A stretch of DNA of 64,000 bases from Nocardioides pini. Its GTDB lineage: Bacteria; Actinomycetota; Actinomycetes; Propionibacteriales; Nocardioidaceae. How positions within the stretch are numbered: position 1 is the first letter of the stretch; the number at the start of each line of letters is the position of its first letter. Positions 7,401-15,586 of the stretch are shown piece by piece. Location of the stretch: the NCBI RefSeq assembly GCF_026712185.1, contig NZ_JAPPUX010000008.1, positions 1 through 64,000 on the forward strand, read 5' to 3'. Below the pieces are notes generated by a model. That model did no database searches. It saw only the letters and a list, made by a program, of their open reading frames with translations, and had not been told where the DNA came from. The position numbers and the translations under genes are program-made.

Positions 7401-8731
7401 TCGAGCACCCCGCCCTTCAGGACACGTCGGCCCCTGGGCCGGCCTCGTCCGAGGCGGCCGATCTCGCGATCCTGATCATGTCGGGCGTCACGAGCGCGGA
7501 CGAGGCAATCGACCTCGGCGCGCGCCACCTTCTGAAGTACGACCGTGTTGAGGTCATCGTGTCCGCGCTCACGCGGTTGCGACCCGATGACCCCAGGGGT
7601 TGGAAGGGTCTTGGCGGCCGCGCTTGGATCCGTGAATGGACAGCCCCAGAGTCAAGGTTGTCGGTCCTCCCGCCGCCCGATGCGGGTCCCGAAGCGGCCC
7701 TCACGATGCCTTGGTTGTCCGGGCTCGCCCGCTCGGGCGACGTGGTTGTGATGACTGACCGGCGATTGCTGCCCCCCGAAGGAGCTCAGGACCGTGACGA
7801 GCTCGGACGTGCAGGAGTACGGGGGGTAATCGCGTCGTCGCTCCTGTCGAACGGCGAGATGTTCGGGAGCTTGGCTGCCGCGAGCGGCAGCTCGGGTGCA
7901 TGGCCCGATCGACTGGTGGCGGACTTCAAGCTCTTGCATGCCGCGATCGTTTCTCGCCTCACCCTCGAGCAGTCGCGCCGCTCGCTGGCCGAGGCGATCG
8001 AGGCGGGAGCGGAGGCGCAGCTGGCCTCCCAGCAGCTCTTCGGCGCGGTGGGGCACGAGCTGCGTACGCCGCTCTCCGCGATCCTCGGCTACACCGAGGG
8101 CCTCCTCGACGACGCCGAGCACGGGACGGCCGACGACGTCGCGACGGGGATGAAGCGCGACGGCCCGGTGATCGTCCGCTCCTGCGAGCGGCTGCTCTCC
8201 ATCGTCGACAACCTCCTCGGTGCGGGACGCGCCATGTCGGCCGACGACCAGCGTCAGGAGATCTCCGTGGCCGACGCGGTCGCCGACGTCATGCACTGGC
8301 ACCGGACCCCCGCGCGCACCGCGGGCGTCGACATGCAGGCGGTGGTCGACCCGTCCCTCGCCGCGTGGGGCCACCCGTCCGCGGTCCGTCAGGTCCTCGC
8401 CAACCTCCTGGGCAACGCGATCGCCCACCACCACCCCACCGGCGGCACCGTGCACCTCACCGCCGAGGCGCTGGTGGGTGAGAGCGCGAAGCCGATGGTG
8501 CGCGTCGTCGTGCGGGACGACGGCCCCGGCCTCACACCCGACCAGCTCGAGCACGCCTTCGAGCCGTTCGTCCGCTTCGCCGCGCCGACCACCCAGGGCA
8601 GCGGGCTCGGGCTGTCGCTGTCGCGCACCATCGCCGAGCGCGAGGGCGGCGCCGTACGCGGTGAGTCGACGCCGGGCGCCGGGTCCTCGTTCTGGCTGGA
8701 GGTCCCTGCCTACGTCCCACGGAGCAGCTGA
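7397..8731 (+). CDS. Soluble GAF-domain sensor histidine kinase
   Basis: The protein has 444 residues and no membrane segment. The first ~200 residues look like a GAF-type sensor (GVIASSLLSNGEMFGSLAAA near 155). A short helix leads to a HisKA box, VGHELRTPLSAILGYTEG near 219-236, with the phospho-acceptor His. The HATPase_c domain has an N-box near 337 (ANLLGNAIAHH), DDGPGL near 374, GSGLGLSLSR near 404 and a G-rich tail. It would sense a cytoplasmic signal and phosphorylate a response regulator, plausibly the one at 5682. Its GTG overlaps the P450 stop, which links the two functionally. The first ~500 bases use clearly more A/T-ending codons than the kinase half. Confidence 0.88.
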   Translation: MIEHPALQDTSAPGPASSEAADLAILIMSGVTSADEAIDLGARHLLKYDRVEVIVSALTRLRPDDPRGWKGLGGRAWIREWTAPESRLSVLPPPDAGPEAALTMPWLSGLARSGDVVVMTDRRLLPPEGAQDRDELGRAGVRGVIASSLLSNGEMFGSLAAASGSSGAWPDRLVADFKLLHAAIVSRLTLEQSRRSLAEAIEAGAEAQLASQQLFGAVGHELRTPLSAILGYTEGLLDDAEHGTADDVATGMKRDGPVIVRSCERLLSIVDNLLGAGRAMSADDQRQEISVADAVADVMHWHRTPARTAGVDMQAVVDPSLAAWGHPSAVRQVLANLLGNAIAHHHPTGGTVHLTAEALVGESAKPMVRVVVRDDGPGLTPDQLEHAFEPFVRFAAPTTQGSGLGLSLSRTIAEREGGAVRGESTPGAGSSFWLEVPAYVPRSS

Positions 8732-8778
8732 GCCGATTGCCATCCGCCCGTGGGGCTCATGTATTCTCGTCCCCGCTT

Positions 8779-8852
8779 GGGCAGGTAGCTCAGTTGGTAC
8801 GAGCGATCGCCTGAAAAGTGATAGGTCGGCGGTTCGACCCCGCCCCTGCCCA
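8779..8852 (+). tRNA. tRNA-Phe(GAA)
   Basis: The acceptor arms GGGCAGG (8779-8785) and CCTGCCC (8845-8851) pair perfectly. The D-arm is TAGCTCAGTTGGTACGAGC. The anticodon stem ATCGC/GTGAT encloses the loop CTGAAAA, anticodon GAA (Phe). The T-loop is GTTCGACCC. The CCA is not encoded. In many actinomycetes Glu, Asp and Phe tRNAs are adjacent; here Phe is 3.3 kb away on the other strand. Confidence 0.95.
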
Positions 8853-8859
8853 CAAGCAC

Positions 8860-8896
8860 AGAAGGGCCCCGGTCACGTCCCGACCGGGGCCCTTCT
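8860..8896 (+). terminator. Hairpin terminator behind tRNA-Phe
   Basis: Arms 8860-8874 (AGAAGGGCCCCGGTC) and 8882-8896 form a perfect 15-bp stem with a 7-nt loop, starting 8 nt after the tRNA. No T-run follows. Confidence 0.8.
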
Positions 8897-8962
8897 GCGT
8901 GACCCGCCGCTGCGGTCTGGTCCGGGCGGGACGGATCGGCGCGCGACACCTACCGTGGAGGG

Positions 8963-9757
8963 GTGCCGCAGGTCGAGGAAGGCACGTTCAGCAACGGAGT
9001 GCCCTACCTGAGGACCGGCCGCGGGCCGGTCCTCCTGGTCGCGGCCGGGCTCACGCCCGAGCACGCCTCCCCGAAGGGGCTCGCCCGACGGGCCTCCCTC
9101 ACCTGGGCGGAGCCGTTCGCGCACCACTTCACCGTCTACCTCGTCAACCGCCGCCCCGGCCTCCCCGCCGGGACGTCGATGGCCGACCTGGCCGCGGACT
9201 ACGCGGCGGTCATCGAGGACGACCTCGGTGAGCCGGTGCTCCTGCACGGGACGTCGACCGGCGGGTCGGTCGCGCTCCAGCTCGCAGTGGACCGCCCCAC
9301 ACTCGTACGACGCCTCGTGCTCGCCGCCGCCGCGTGCCGGCTCTCAGCGCAGGGTCGGTCGGTGATGGCGGAGGTGGCCCGGCTGACCGAGGCGGGTGAC
9401 GTCCGCGCCGCGACCGCTGCGATCATCGCCGCCGGCACGCCTCCCCGGCTGCGGGTCCTGGCCCGCCCGGCCGGATGGGTGATGGGCCAGCTCGCGGCCA
9501 AGGACCAGCGCGACATGCTCGTGGTCATCGCGGCCGAGGACTTCTTCGACGTCGAGGCGCGCCTCGACCGGGTGACGGCTCCGACGCTGGTGCTGGGCGG
9601 GTCGGCCGACGGGTTCTACACCCGCGACCTCTTCGAACGGACCGCCGCCGGCGTCCCGCAGGGCCGGTCCGTCGTGTGGGACGGCGGGTCGCACGTCGGC
9701 GTGGCGGGCGGCAAGGTGCCGGCCGCGGTGGCACTGGGCTACCTGCTGGCCGACTGA
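8963..9757 (+). CDS. Alpha/beta hydrolase
   Basis: A cytoplasmic 264-residue alpha/beta-hydrolase. The nucleophile elbow is HGTSTGGSVAL near residues 94-104 (GxSxG with Ser). The acid is probably the Asp in LGGSADGFY near 215, and the His is in WDGGSHVGVAGG near 242. There is a helical cap of modest size. The substrate is unknown; close family relatives include esterases and lactonases. GTG 8963 is preceded by TACCGT at 8951-8956 with a 6-nt gap, while GGAGG also overlaps the gap, so both leaderless and led translation are possible. Confidence 0.85.
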   Translation: MPQVEEGTFSNGVPYLRTGRGPVLLVAAGLTPEHASPKGLARRASLTWAEPFAHHFTVYLVNRRPGLPAGTSMADLAADYAAVIEDDLGEPVLLHGTSTGGSVALQLAVDRPTLVRRLVLAAAACRLSAQGRSVMAEVARLTEAGDVRAATAAIIAAGTPPRLRVLARPAGWVMGQLAAKDQRDMLVVIAAEDFFDVEARLDRVTAPTLVLGGSADGFYTRDLFERTAAGVPQGRSVVWDGGSHVGVAGGKVPAAVALGYLLAD

Positions 9758-9787
9758 GGCCGGAGCGGGGTCCGGCAGGATGTCGGG

Positions 9788-11101
9788 GTGCTCCCCCGCC
9801 TCGAGATCGTCCGCCGGCTGCGCCCGGTCGACCTGGTCGCACCCGGTGCCGTTCACGTCGACACGGACGCGGCAGGCGAGGTCGCGATGCCGGCCGTGGC
9901 GCCCTACGTCGCGGCGATCACCACCGGTCTCGACGGACCGGTGGCGCTGCACCTCGGCGGGCGACGCTTCGCGGCCTGCCTGGCCGACGGCTCGGTGTCC
10001 CTCGACGTCCCCGGTGCCGGGACGCTGCGGAGCCGGCGGTTCCACCGCGCCGAGGACCCGACCGCGCTCGGGGTGACGCTGACCGGCACCCACGTCACCG
10101 CCTGGAGTCGGGAGGCCTCGGGGTGGGTCGCCCGGGCGCGGCACGACCTCCGCGAGACGTTCGACACCCGCGACGAGGAGACTCTCGCAGGGCTGCGCGT
10201 CGAGCTCCCCGAGGGCGGCGGCACCGCCGGTCGCTTCGGCCAGCTGGGCCTGCGCGACACCCGCTTCGTCACCGGCGAGGACGGCCGCCCGATCCGCGAC
10301 GACGGGGCGTTCTGGCTCACGGCGACGTCGGCAGGCCCGGGGTTCTTCGACACCGCCCACACCAGCGTGTGGCGCCTCGACCCCGACGCCCTCGCCCTCA
10401 CGCACACCGCCGACCTGTTCTTCCGCCGGCCCGACCGGCCGGGGGTCTTCGGTGACCACGCCACCCACCTCGTCCGGACCGACGGCGGCTGGCTGGTGGC
10501 GACCAGCACGTGGGGCGACTTCGAGGCCCCGACGACCCGCGCCGGACGGCGTACGCCGGTGGGCTTGCGGGTCACGCTCGCCGAGTCGGGCAGCGACCTC
10601 CTGCGAGGCGCGCACGTCCTCGACACCCGTGAGCTCCCGCTGCCCGTGGACGGGCTCGCGTCGATCGCGACGTGGGACCCCCACCTCGTGCGGCGCGACG
10701 GTGGGTGGCTGGTCGGCTTCGTCAGCGCCCGCCGCTTCTTCGACTTCCACCCCGCGCTCGCGGCCGGGCCGGCCCTGGACGAGCTGCGCCTGCTCGGCGC
10801 GGCGACGGACCGCACGGCGACCGAGGGCACGACGCTGGTCGAGGTCGACGGCCGGGTGACGGTCCTGGCGAGCGACGGGCGCGACTCCCGACGAGGTCAG
10901 CGCGCCCGCTTCCCGGCGTACGACCTCACGATGGCCGAGACGGGGACGCTGGACGCGCCCTACCCGACCAACCTGCCGTGGCCGACGCTCGCGCAGGTCG
11001 ACGACGGGTGGCTGATGGTCACCTTCAACGGGCGGCCCGAGGGCGGCAAGCTCCTCGGCTACGGCACCCACGGGGACCTCGTCGTGATGCGGTCGCGGTG
11101 A
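9788..11101 (+). CDS. Unrecognised protein, probable five-bladed beta-propeller fold
   Basis: A 437-residue protein with no family I can name. It has no signal peptide and no membrane segments. The sequence alternates short strands with DGGWLVGF- and DDGWLMVTF-type turns (near residues 230, 300 and 405) and FWLTATSAGPGFF near 178, a pattern common in GH43/GH32/GH68-like propellers. Acidic residues suited to glycosidase catalysis exist (HLVRRDGGW, DTRFV), but the assignment is a guess. GTG 9788 lies 30 nt behind the hydrolase gene, suggesting one transcript. A protein of similar style lies at 48003-48881. Confidence 0.5.
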   Translation: MLPRLEIVRRLRPVDLVAPGAVHVDTDAAGEVAMPAVAPYVAAITTGLDGPVALHLGGRRFAACLADGSVSLDVPGAGTLRSRRFHRAEDPTALGVTLTGTHVTAWSREASGWVARARHDLRETFDTRDEETLAGLRVELPEGGGTAGRFGQLGLRDTRFVTGEDGRPIRDDGAFWLTATSAGPGFFDTAHTSVWRLDPDALALTHTADLFFRRPDRPGVFGDHATHLVRTDGGWLVATSTWGDFEAPTTRAGRRTPVGLRVTLAESGSDLLRGAHVLDTRELPLPVDGLASIATWDPHLVRRDGGWLVGFVSARRFFDFHPALAAGPALDELRLLGAATDRTATEGTTLVEVDGRVTVLASDGRDSRRGQRARFPAYDLTMAETGTLDAPYPTNLPWPTLAQVDDGWLMVTFNGRPEGGKLLGYGTHGDLVVMRSR

Positions 11102-11135
11102 TGCGGCCAGCGCGATCTCGCACGACTATTCTGGA

Positions 11136-11151
11136 GGTGACGGCGGTCACC
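11136..11151 (+). promoter_or_regulatory. CRP/GlxR-like palindrome in the valine dehydrogenase leader
   Basis: The sequence GGTGACGGCGGTCACC contains GTGA-N6-TCAC, the core of actinobacterial CRP/GlxR sites. It begins 4 nt after a possible -10 box, TATTCT (11127-11132), so a bound protein would most likely repress. A near-identical site precedes the mctP operon at 60323. Confidence 0.55.
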
Positions 11152-11212
11152 ACCCCTCGACCGCGCTGACCAGGTCCGCACACCCCGCGGCCGCACCCAC
11201 CAGAAAAGGACC

Positions 11213-12310
11213 ATGAGCATGTCTGGAGTACCCAGTTCCGGCGTCGACGTCTTCGAGCTCGGTAGCGAGCACGAGCAGGTCGTCTTCTGCAACGACCGCG
11301 CGACCGGCCTTAAGGCCATCATCGCCATCCACTCCACTGCCCTGGGCCCGGCCCTGGGCGGGACGCGGTTCTACCCCTACGCCAGCACCGACGACGCGAT
11401 CGTCGACGTCCTCAACCTCTCGCGCGGCATGTCCTACAAGAACGCGCTCGCCGGCCTCGACCTCGGTGGTGGCAAGGCCGTCATCATCGGCGACCCCGCG
11501 GAGCTGAAGACCGAGGCCCTGCTGCGCGCCTACGGCCGCTTCGTGCAGTCGCTCGACGGTCGCTACTTCACCGCGTGCGACGTGGGCACCTTCAGCGAGG
11601 ACATGGACCACATCGCCCGCGAGTGCGACTTCGTCACCGGCCGCACCGTCGCCCACGGCGGCGCGGGCGACAGCTCCGTGCTCACGGCCTTCGGCACGTT
11701 CCAGGGCATGCGGGCCGCCGCCGAGCAGGTGTGGGGCGAGCCCACCCTCGCCGGCCGCACCGTCGGCGTCGCGGGCGTCGGCAAGGTCGGTCGCCACCTG
11801 GTCCGCCACCTCATCGAGGACGGCGCCAGCGTCGTCGTCACCGACGTGCACGCGCCGTCGGTCGAGGCCATCCGCGAGCAGTTCCCGCAGGTCACCGCGG
11901 TCGCCACGACCGAGGAGCTCGTCGCGAGCGAGATCGACGTCTACGCGCCCTGCGCCATGGGCGGCGCGATCAGCGACGAGGTGCTCGACGTGCTGCGCGC
12001 CTCGATCATCTGCGGCGCGGCCAACAACCAGCTCGCGCACCCGGGCATCGAGAAGCAGGTCGAGGAGCGCGGCGTCCTCTACGCCCCCGACTACTGCGTG
12101 AACTCCGGCGGCGTCATCCAGGTCGCCGACGAGCTCGAGGGCTTCTCCTTCGAGCGCGCGCACCAGCGTGCGACCGGCATCTTCGAGACCACCCGCAAGG
12201 TGTTCGAGCTCGCCAAGAGCGACAGGGTCACCACGGCCGAGGCCGCGGACCGGCTCGCCGAGCGTCGCATGCGCGAGGTCGGTCGCCTGCGCGGCATCCA
12301 CCTCGGCTGA
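11213..12310 (+). CDS. vdh: Valine (branched-chain amino acid) dehydrogenase
   Basis: A 365-residue Glu/Leu/Phe/Val dehydrogenase. It oxidatively deaminates valine and other branched-chain amino acids to 2-oxo acids, reducing NAD and releasing ammonia in the cytoplasm. The substrate-side signature is SYKNALAGLDLGGGKAVI near residues 77-94, with the catalytic Lys in GGGK. The Rossmann motif GVAGVGKVGRHL is near 184. CGAANNQLA near 266 is also typical. Start at ATG 11213 behind AAAAGGA; ATG 11219 is an alternative. The ~75-nt leader carries a CRP-like palindrome, consistent with catabolic control. A hairpin follows the stop. Confidence 0.92.
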   Translation: MSMSGVPSSGVDVFELGSEHEQVVFCNDRATGLKAIIAIHSTALGPALGGTRFYPYASTDDAIVDVLNLSRGMSYKNALAGLDLGGGKAVIIGDPAELKTEALLRAYGRFVQSLDGRYFTACDVGTFSEDMDHIARECDFVTGRTVAHGGAGDSSVLTAFGTFQGMRAAAEQVWGEPTLAGRTVGVAGVGKVGRHLVRHLIEDGASVVVTDVHAPSVEAIREQFPQVTAVATTEELVASEIDVYAPCAMGGAISDEVLDVLRASIICGAANNQLAHPGIEKQVEERGVLYAPDYCVNSGGVIQVADELEGFSFERAHQRATGIFETTRKVFELAKSDRVTTAEAADRLAERRMREVGRLRGIHLG

Positions 12311-12338
12311 CCAGGCGCCACCTCACGCATCAGCACGC

Positions 12339-12385
12339 CGACCGGGCGCTTCCCCGCGGACCCACCGCGAGGAAGCGCCCGGTCG
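12339..12385 (+). terminator. Hairpin behind valine dehydrogenase
   Basis: Arms 12339-12353 (CGACCGGGCGCTTCC) and 12371-12385 pair perfectly over 15 bp around a 17-nt loop, about 30 nt after the stop. It lies between convergent genes and can act in both directions. From 12386 to 12515 only short repeats of GCCCGGTC are seen and no gene. Confidence 0.7.
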
Positions 12386-12515
12386 CTGCGTTCAAGCGAG
12401 ACGACGCGCCCGGTCACGTCGCTCATGGGGCACGAGGTGCCCGGTCACCTGCACGGAGGCGCACTCGTACGCCCCACCACCCGGTCGCCCGGGAGCCGTG
12501 ATCAGGTGCGATCAG

Positions 12516-12704
12516 TCAGTCTGCGCGACGACGCGGGTCGGCATAGTCCGCCCACTCGTCGTCATCGGTATCGACCTCACTCGTGGAGTGAGTGTCTTCT
12601 CCGTGCAGCTCCTTCGCCAGCGCGCCGAAGTCCGTCTCGTGAGTCCGGTACTTCAGGTCGCGGGCAACCTTCGTCTGCTTCGCCTTCGCTCGGCCGCGCC
12701 CCAT
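12516..12704 (-). CDS. DUF3073 family protein
   Basis: A 62-residue actinobacterial protein that starts MGRGRAKAKQTKVARDLKY, the family signature, and ends in an acidic tail (DTDDDEWADYADPRRR). Function is unknown; the basic head suggests nucleic acid or ribosome contact. The longer frame from 12791 adds 29 residues without family support. ATG 12704 has GAGGGGG upstream and begins exactly at the conserved sequence. It lies downstream of purF-purM, a neighbourhood also seen in mycobacteria (Rv0808-Rv0810c). Confidence 0.88.
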   Translation of the reverse strand: MGRGRAKAKQTKVARDLKYRTHETDFGALAKELHGEDTHSTSEVDTDDDEWADYADPRRRAD

Positions 12705-12857
12705 AGGGTCGACCCCCTCGCACACTTGGCCGGGGCTGTCGGAGAGCTGCCCGACGCGCCCGGTCTGATCGGTTACATATCGTGGGGACAACGCTACCTG
12801 AGCGGTGGGTGTTCCCGCACACCAAGACCACGGTTTTCGTGCTCGAAGTGCCGAATC

Positions 12858-13943
12858 TCATCCCCAGCCGGGGTGCTGGCCCTCCAGCAGGACCCGCCCG
12901 CCGTCGACGGCGTCGGCGCGCACCTCGCCGGCGACCCAGGCGCGGACGCCGTGGCCGGCCAGCACGGAGATGGCCGTGTCGACCGACTCCGGGGCGGTCA
13001 GCGAGACCATGCCGACGCCGCAGTTGAGGGTCGCCTCGAGGTCGGCCTGGGGCACCTCGCCCACCCGGCGTACGACGTCGAAGACCGGATGCGGGGTCCA
13101 CGTCGAGCGGTCGATGCGCACCGACAGCTCCTCGGGGAGCACCCGCTCGAGGTTGGCGGCGAGCCCGCCGCCGGTCACGTGCGACATGGCGTGCGTCTCG
13201 GTGCGCTCGGCGAGATCGAGGCAGGCCTTGGCGTAGATGCGGGTGGGCTCGAGCAGCTCCTCGCCGAGCGTGCGGCCGAAGTCGTCGACCTGCCGCTCGA
13301 CGGTCCAGCCGGCCTTCTCCAGCAGCACGTGGCGAACGAGGGAGTAGCCGTTGGAGTGCAGGCCGCTGGCCTCCATCGCGATCACCACGTCGCCGGGGCG
13401 GACGCGACCGGGGCCGAGGAGCTTGCTGGCCTCCACGACACCGGTGGTGGCGCCGGCGACGTCGTAGTCGTCCGGGTCGAGCAGGCCGGGGTGCTCGGCG
13501 GTCTCGCCGCCGATGAGCGCGCAGCCGGCGACGACGCAGGCCTCGGCGATGCCCTTGACGATCGCCGCGATGCGCTCGGGCACGACCCGGCCGCAGGCGA
13601 TGTAGTCGGTCATGAACAGCGGCTCGGCGCCGCAGACGACGAGGTCGTCGACGACCATGCCCACGAGGTCGAAGCCGATGGTGTCGTGGACGTCCATCAG
13701 CTGCGCGATGGCGACCTTGGTCCCGACACCGTCGGTCGAGGTCGCGAGCAGGGGCCGCTCGTAGCGGGTCAGCGCCGAGGCGTCGAAGAGGCCCGCGAAG
13801 CCACCGAGGCCGCCGATCATCTCCGGACGCCGGGCCTTCTCCACCCAGCCCTTCATCAGGTCGATCGCCCGGTCGGCCGCCTCGATCGAGACGCCGGCGG
13901 CGGCGTAGGCCCCAGAGGCGGTGTCAGTGGGCTGGTCGGTCAC
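12858..13943 (-). CDS. purM: Phosphoribosylformylglycinamidine cyclo-ligase (AIR synthase)
   Basis: A 361-residue enzyme that closes the imidazole ring in step 5 of purine synthesis: FGAM plus ATP gives AIR. Family features seen are STDGVGTK near residues 68-75, the CGAEPLFMTDY region near 108, GGETAEHPG near 150 and the C-terminal GGGLAANLERVLP near 263. GTG 13943 lies behind GAGGAG and agrees with family length; the open frame to 14072 overlaps purF and is not used. It lies 40 nt after purF, so the two form an operon. Confidence 0.95.
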   Translation of the reverse strand: MTDQPTDTASGAYAAAGVSIEAADRAIDLMKGWVEKARRPEMIGGLGGFAGLFDASALTRYERPLLATSTDGVGTKVAIAQLMDVHDTIGFDLVGMVVDDLVVCGAEPLFMTDYIACGRVVPERIAAIVKGIAEACVVAGCALIGGETAEHPGLLDPDDYDVAGATTGVVEASKLLGPGRVRPGDVVIAMEASGLHSNGYSLVRHVLLEKAGWTVERQVDDFGRTLGEELLEPTRIYAKACLDLAERTETHAMSHVTGGGLAANLERVLPEELSVRIDRSTWTPHPVFDVVRRVGEVPQADLEATLNCGVGMVSLTAPESVDTAISVLAGHGVRAWVAGEVRADAVDGGRVLLEGQHPGWG

Positions 13944-13983
13944 ACGGAGCTCCTCGGGTGGCGGCGTGCGGATCGGGTGCGGG

Positions 13984-15522
13984 TCAGGGGTTGTTGAGGA
14001 CCGGCAGGGCCCGACCCATCGTGGGCGAGTTGAGCGTCGCCTCGAGCAGGTGCTTGCCGAGCAGGCTCTCATCGGGCAGCTCGATCGGGTACTCCCCAGT
14101 GAAGCAGGCCTGGCACAGGCGCTCGGCCGGCTGGCCGGTCGCCTCGATCATCCCCTCGAGCGAGATGTAGCCGAGGCTGTCGGCGCCGACGCTGGCGGCG
14201 ATCTCGTCGACGTCGAGGCCGTTGGCGATGAGCTCGGCGCGGGTGGCGAAGTCGATGCCGTAGAAGCACGGCCACGTCACCGGCGGGCTGGAGATCCGGA
14301 CGTGCACCTCGAGCGCCCCAGCCTCGCGGAGCATCCGGACCTGCGCACGCTGGGTGTTGCCGCGCACGATCGAGTCGTCGACGACGACCACGCGCTTGCC
14401 GCGGATCATGTGCTCGAGGGCGTTGAGCTTGAGCCGGATGCCGAGCTGGCGCAGGGTCTGGCTCGGCTGGATGAACGTGCGGCCGACGTAGGCGTTCTTC
14501 ACGAAGCCCTGGCCGAACGGGATGCCGGACTCGGCGGCGTAGCCGGACGCGGCCGGCGTGCCGGACTCGGGGACCGGCATGACGAGGTCGGCGTCGACGG
14601 GGAACTCGCGGGCCAGCCGGCGGCCCATCTCGACCCGCGCCTCGTGGACGTTGCGGCCGCTGATGGTGGCGTCGGGGCGGGCGAGGTAGACGTACTCGAA
14701 GACGCAGCCCTTGCGGTCGGGCTCGGCGAACTTGTGCGAGCGGAGGCCGTTCTCGTCGATGACGATCATCTCGCCGGGCTCGACCTCGCGGACCACGCTC
14801 GCGCCGATGGTGGCGAGCGCGGCGTCCTCGCTGGCGACGACCCAGCCGCGGTCGAGGCGGCCGAGGACCAGCGGCCGGATGCCCTGCGGGTCGCGGGCGG
14901 CGTAGAGGGTGTCCTCGTTCATCCACACGAAGCAGAACGCCCCCCGCAGCTGCGGGAGGACCTCCAGCGCGCGCTGCTCGAGCGTGGTGTCGGGGTGGTG
15001 GGCGAGCAGCGCGGTGACCAGGCTGGTGTCGTTGGTCGCGCCCTCGACGCCCTTGATGTCGAGCTCGCCGGCGGGGCCGGGCAGCTCGCCCACCATCCCG
15101 CGCAGCTCGTGGGTGTTGATCAGGTTGCCGTTGTGGCCGAGCGCGATGGACCCGTCGCCGGTGGGACGGAAGGTCGGCTGCGCGTTGTGCCAGGTCGACG
15201 CCCCGGTGGTGGAGTAGCGCGAGTGGCCGATCGCGAGGTGGCCCTTCAGCGAGTCGAGCGTCGACTCGTCGAAGACCTGCGAGACCAGGCCCATGTCCTT
15301 GTAGACCAGGATCTGCCGCCCGTTGCTGACCGCGATGCCCGCCGACTCCTGGCCGCGGTGCTGCAGGGCGTAGAGCCCGAAGTAGGTCAGCTTGGCGACG
15401 TCCTCGCCGGGCGCCCAGACGCCGAAGACGCCGCAGGCGTCCTGCGGGCCCTGGTCCTGGGGGTCGAGTGCCGTGGTGAGACGGCCGTCGCCGCCCGTCC
15501 GCCTGCTGCTCTGGTAGGGCAC
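13984..15522 (-). CDS. purF: Amidophosphoribosyltransferase
   Basis: A 512-residue enzyme for the first committed step of purine synthesis: PRPP plus glutamine gives phosphoribosylamine. The glutaminase Cys is residue 30 in DACGVFGVW, implying a 29-residue propeptide removed in maturation. LQHRGQESAG near 53 is typical, and the PRPP loop is VVVVDDSIVRGNT near 375. C-terminal cysteines (LCQACFTGEYP and an upstream PCFYGIDF) suggest an iron-sulfur cluster like the Bacillus enzyme. The start at GTG 15522 is supported by TAGACT at 15530-15535, 7 nt upstream, with no ribosome site, so the purFM mRNA is probably leaderless. Confidence 0.95.
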   Translation of the reverse strand: MPYQSSRRTGGDGRLTTALDPQDQGPQDACGVFGVWAPGEDVAKLTYFGLYALQHRGQESAGIAVSNGRQILVYKDMGLVSQVFDESTLDSLKGHLAIGHSRYSTTGASTWHNAQPTFRPTGDGSIALGHNGNLINTHELRGMVGELPGPAGELDIKGVEGATNDTSLVTALLAHHPDTTLEQRALEVLPQLRGAFCFVWMNEDTLYAARDPQGIRPLVLGRLDRGWVVASEDAALATIGASVVREVEPGEMIVIDENGLRSHKFAEPDRKGCVFEYVYLARPDATISGRNVHEARVEMGRRLAREFPVDADLVMPVPESGTPAASGYAAESGIPFGQGFVKNAYVGRTFIQPSQTLRQLGIRLKLNALEHMIRGKRVVVVDDSIVRGNTQRAQVRMLREAGALEVHVRISSPPVTWPCFYGIDFATRAELIANGLDVDEIAASVGADSLGYISLEGMIEATGQPAERLCQACFTGEYPIELPDESLLGKHLLEATLNSPTMGRALPVLNNP

Positions 15523-15586
15523 GGCCAGCAGTCTACGGGCGCGCGGCCCGATCGCCGTACTCGCGACCGCCCGCCGATACCCGGGG

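Noticed and set aside
12091..12426. Minus-strand ORF (111 codons) over the end of valine dehydrogenase
   Set aside because: Its C-terminal half is antisense to conserved dehydrogenase codons and the rest covers the hairpin terminator. No family or ribosome site.
12386..12515. Repeated GCCCGGTC words, possible CRISPR or repeat array
   Set aside because: Spacing is irregular, the words are short and there is no cas gene. More likely remnants of hairpin sequence.
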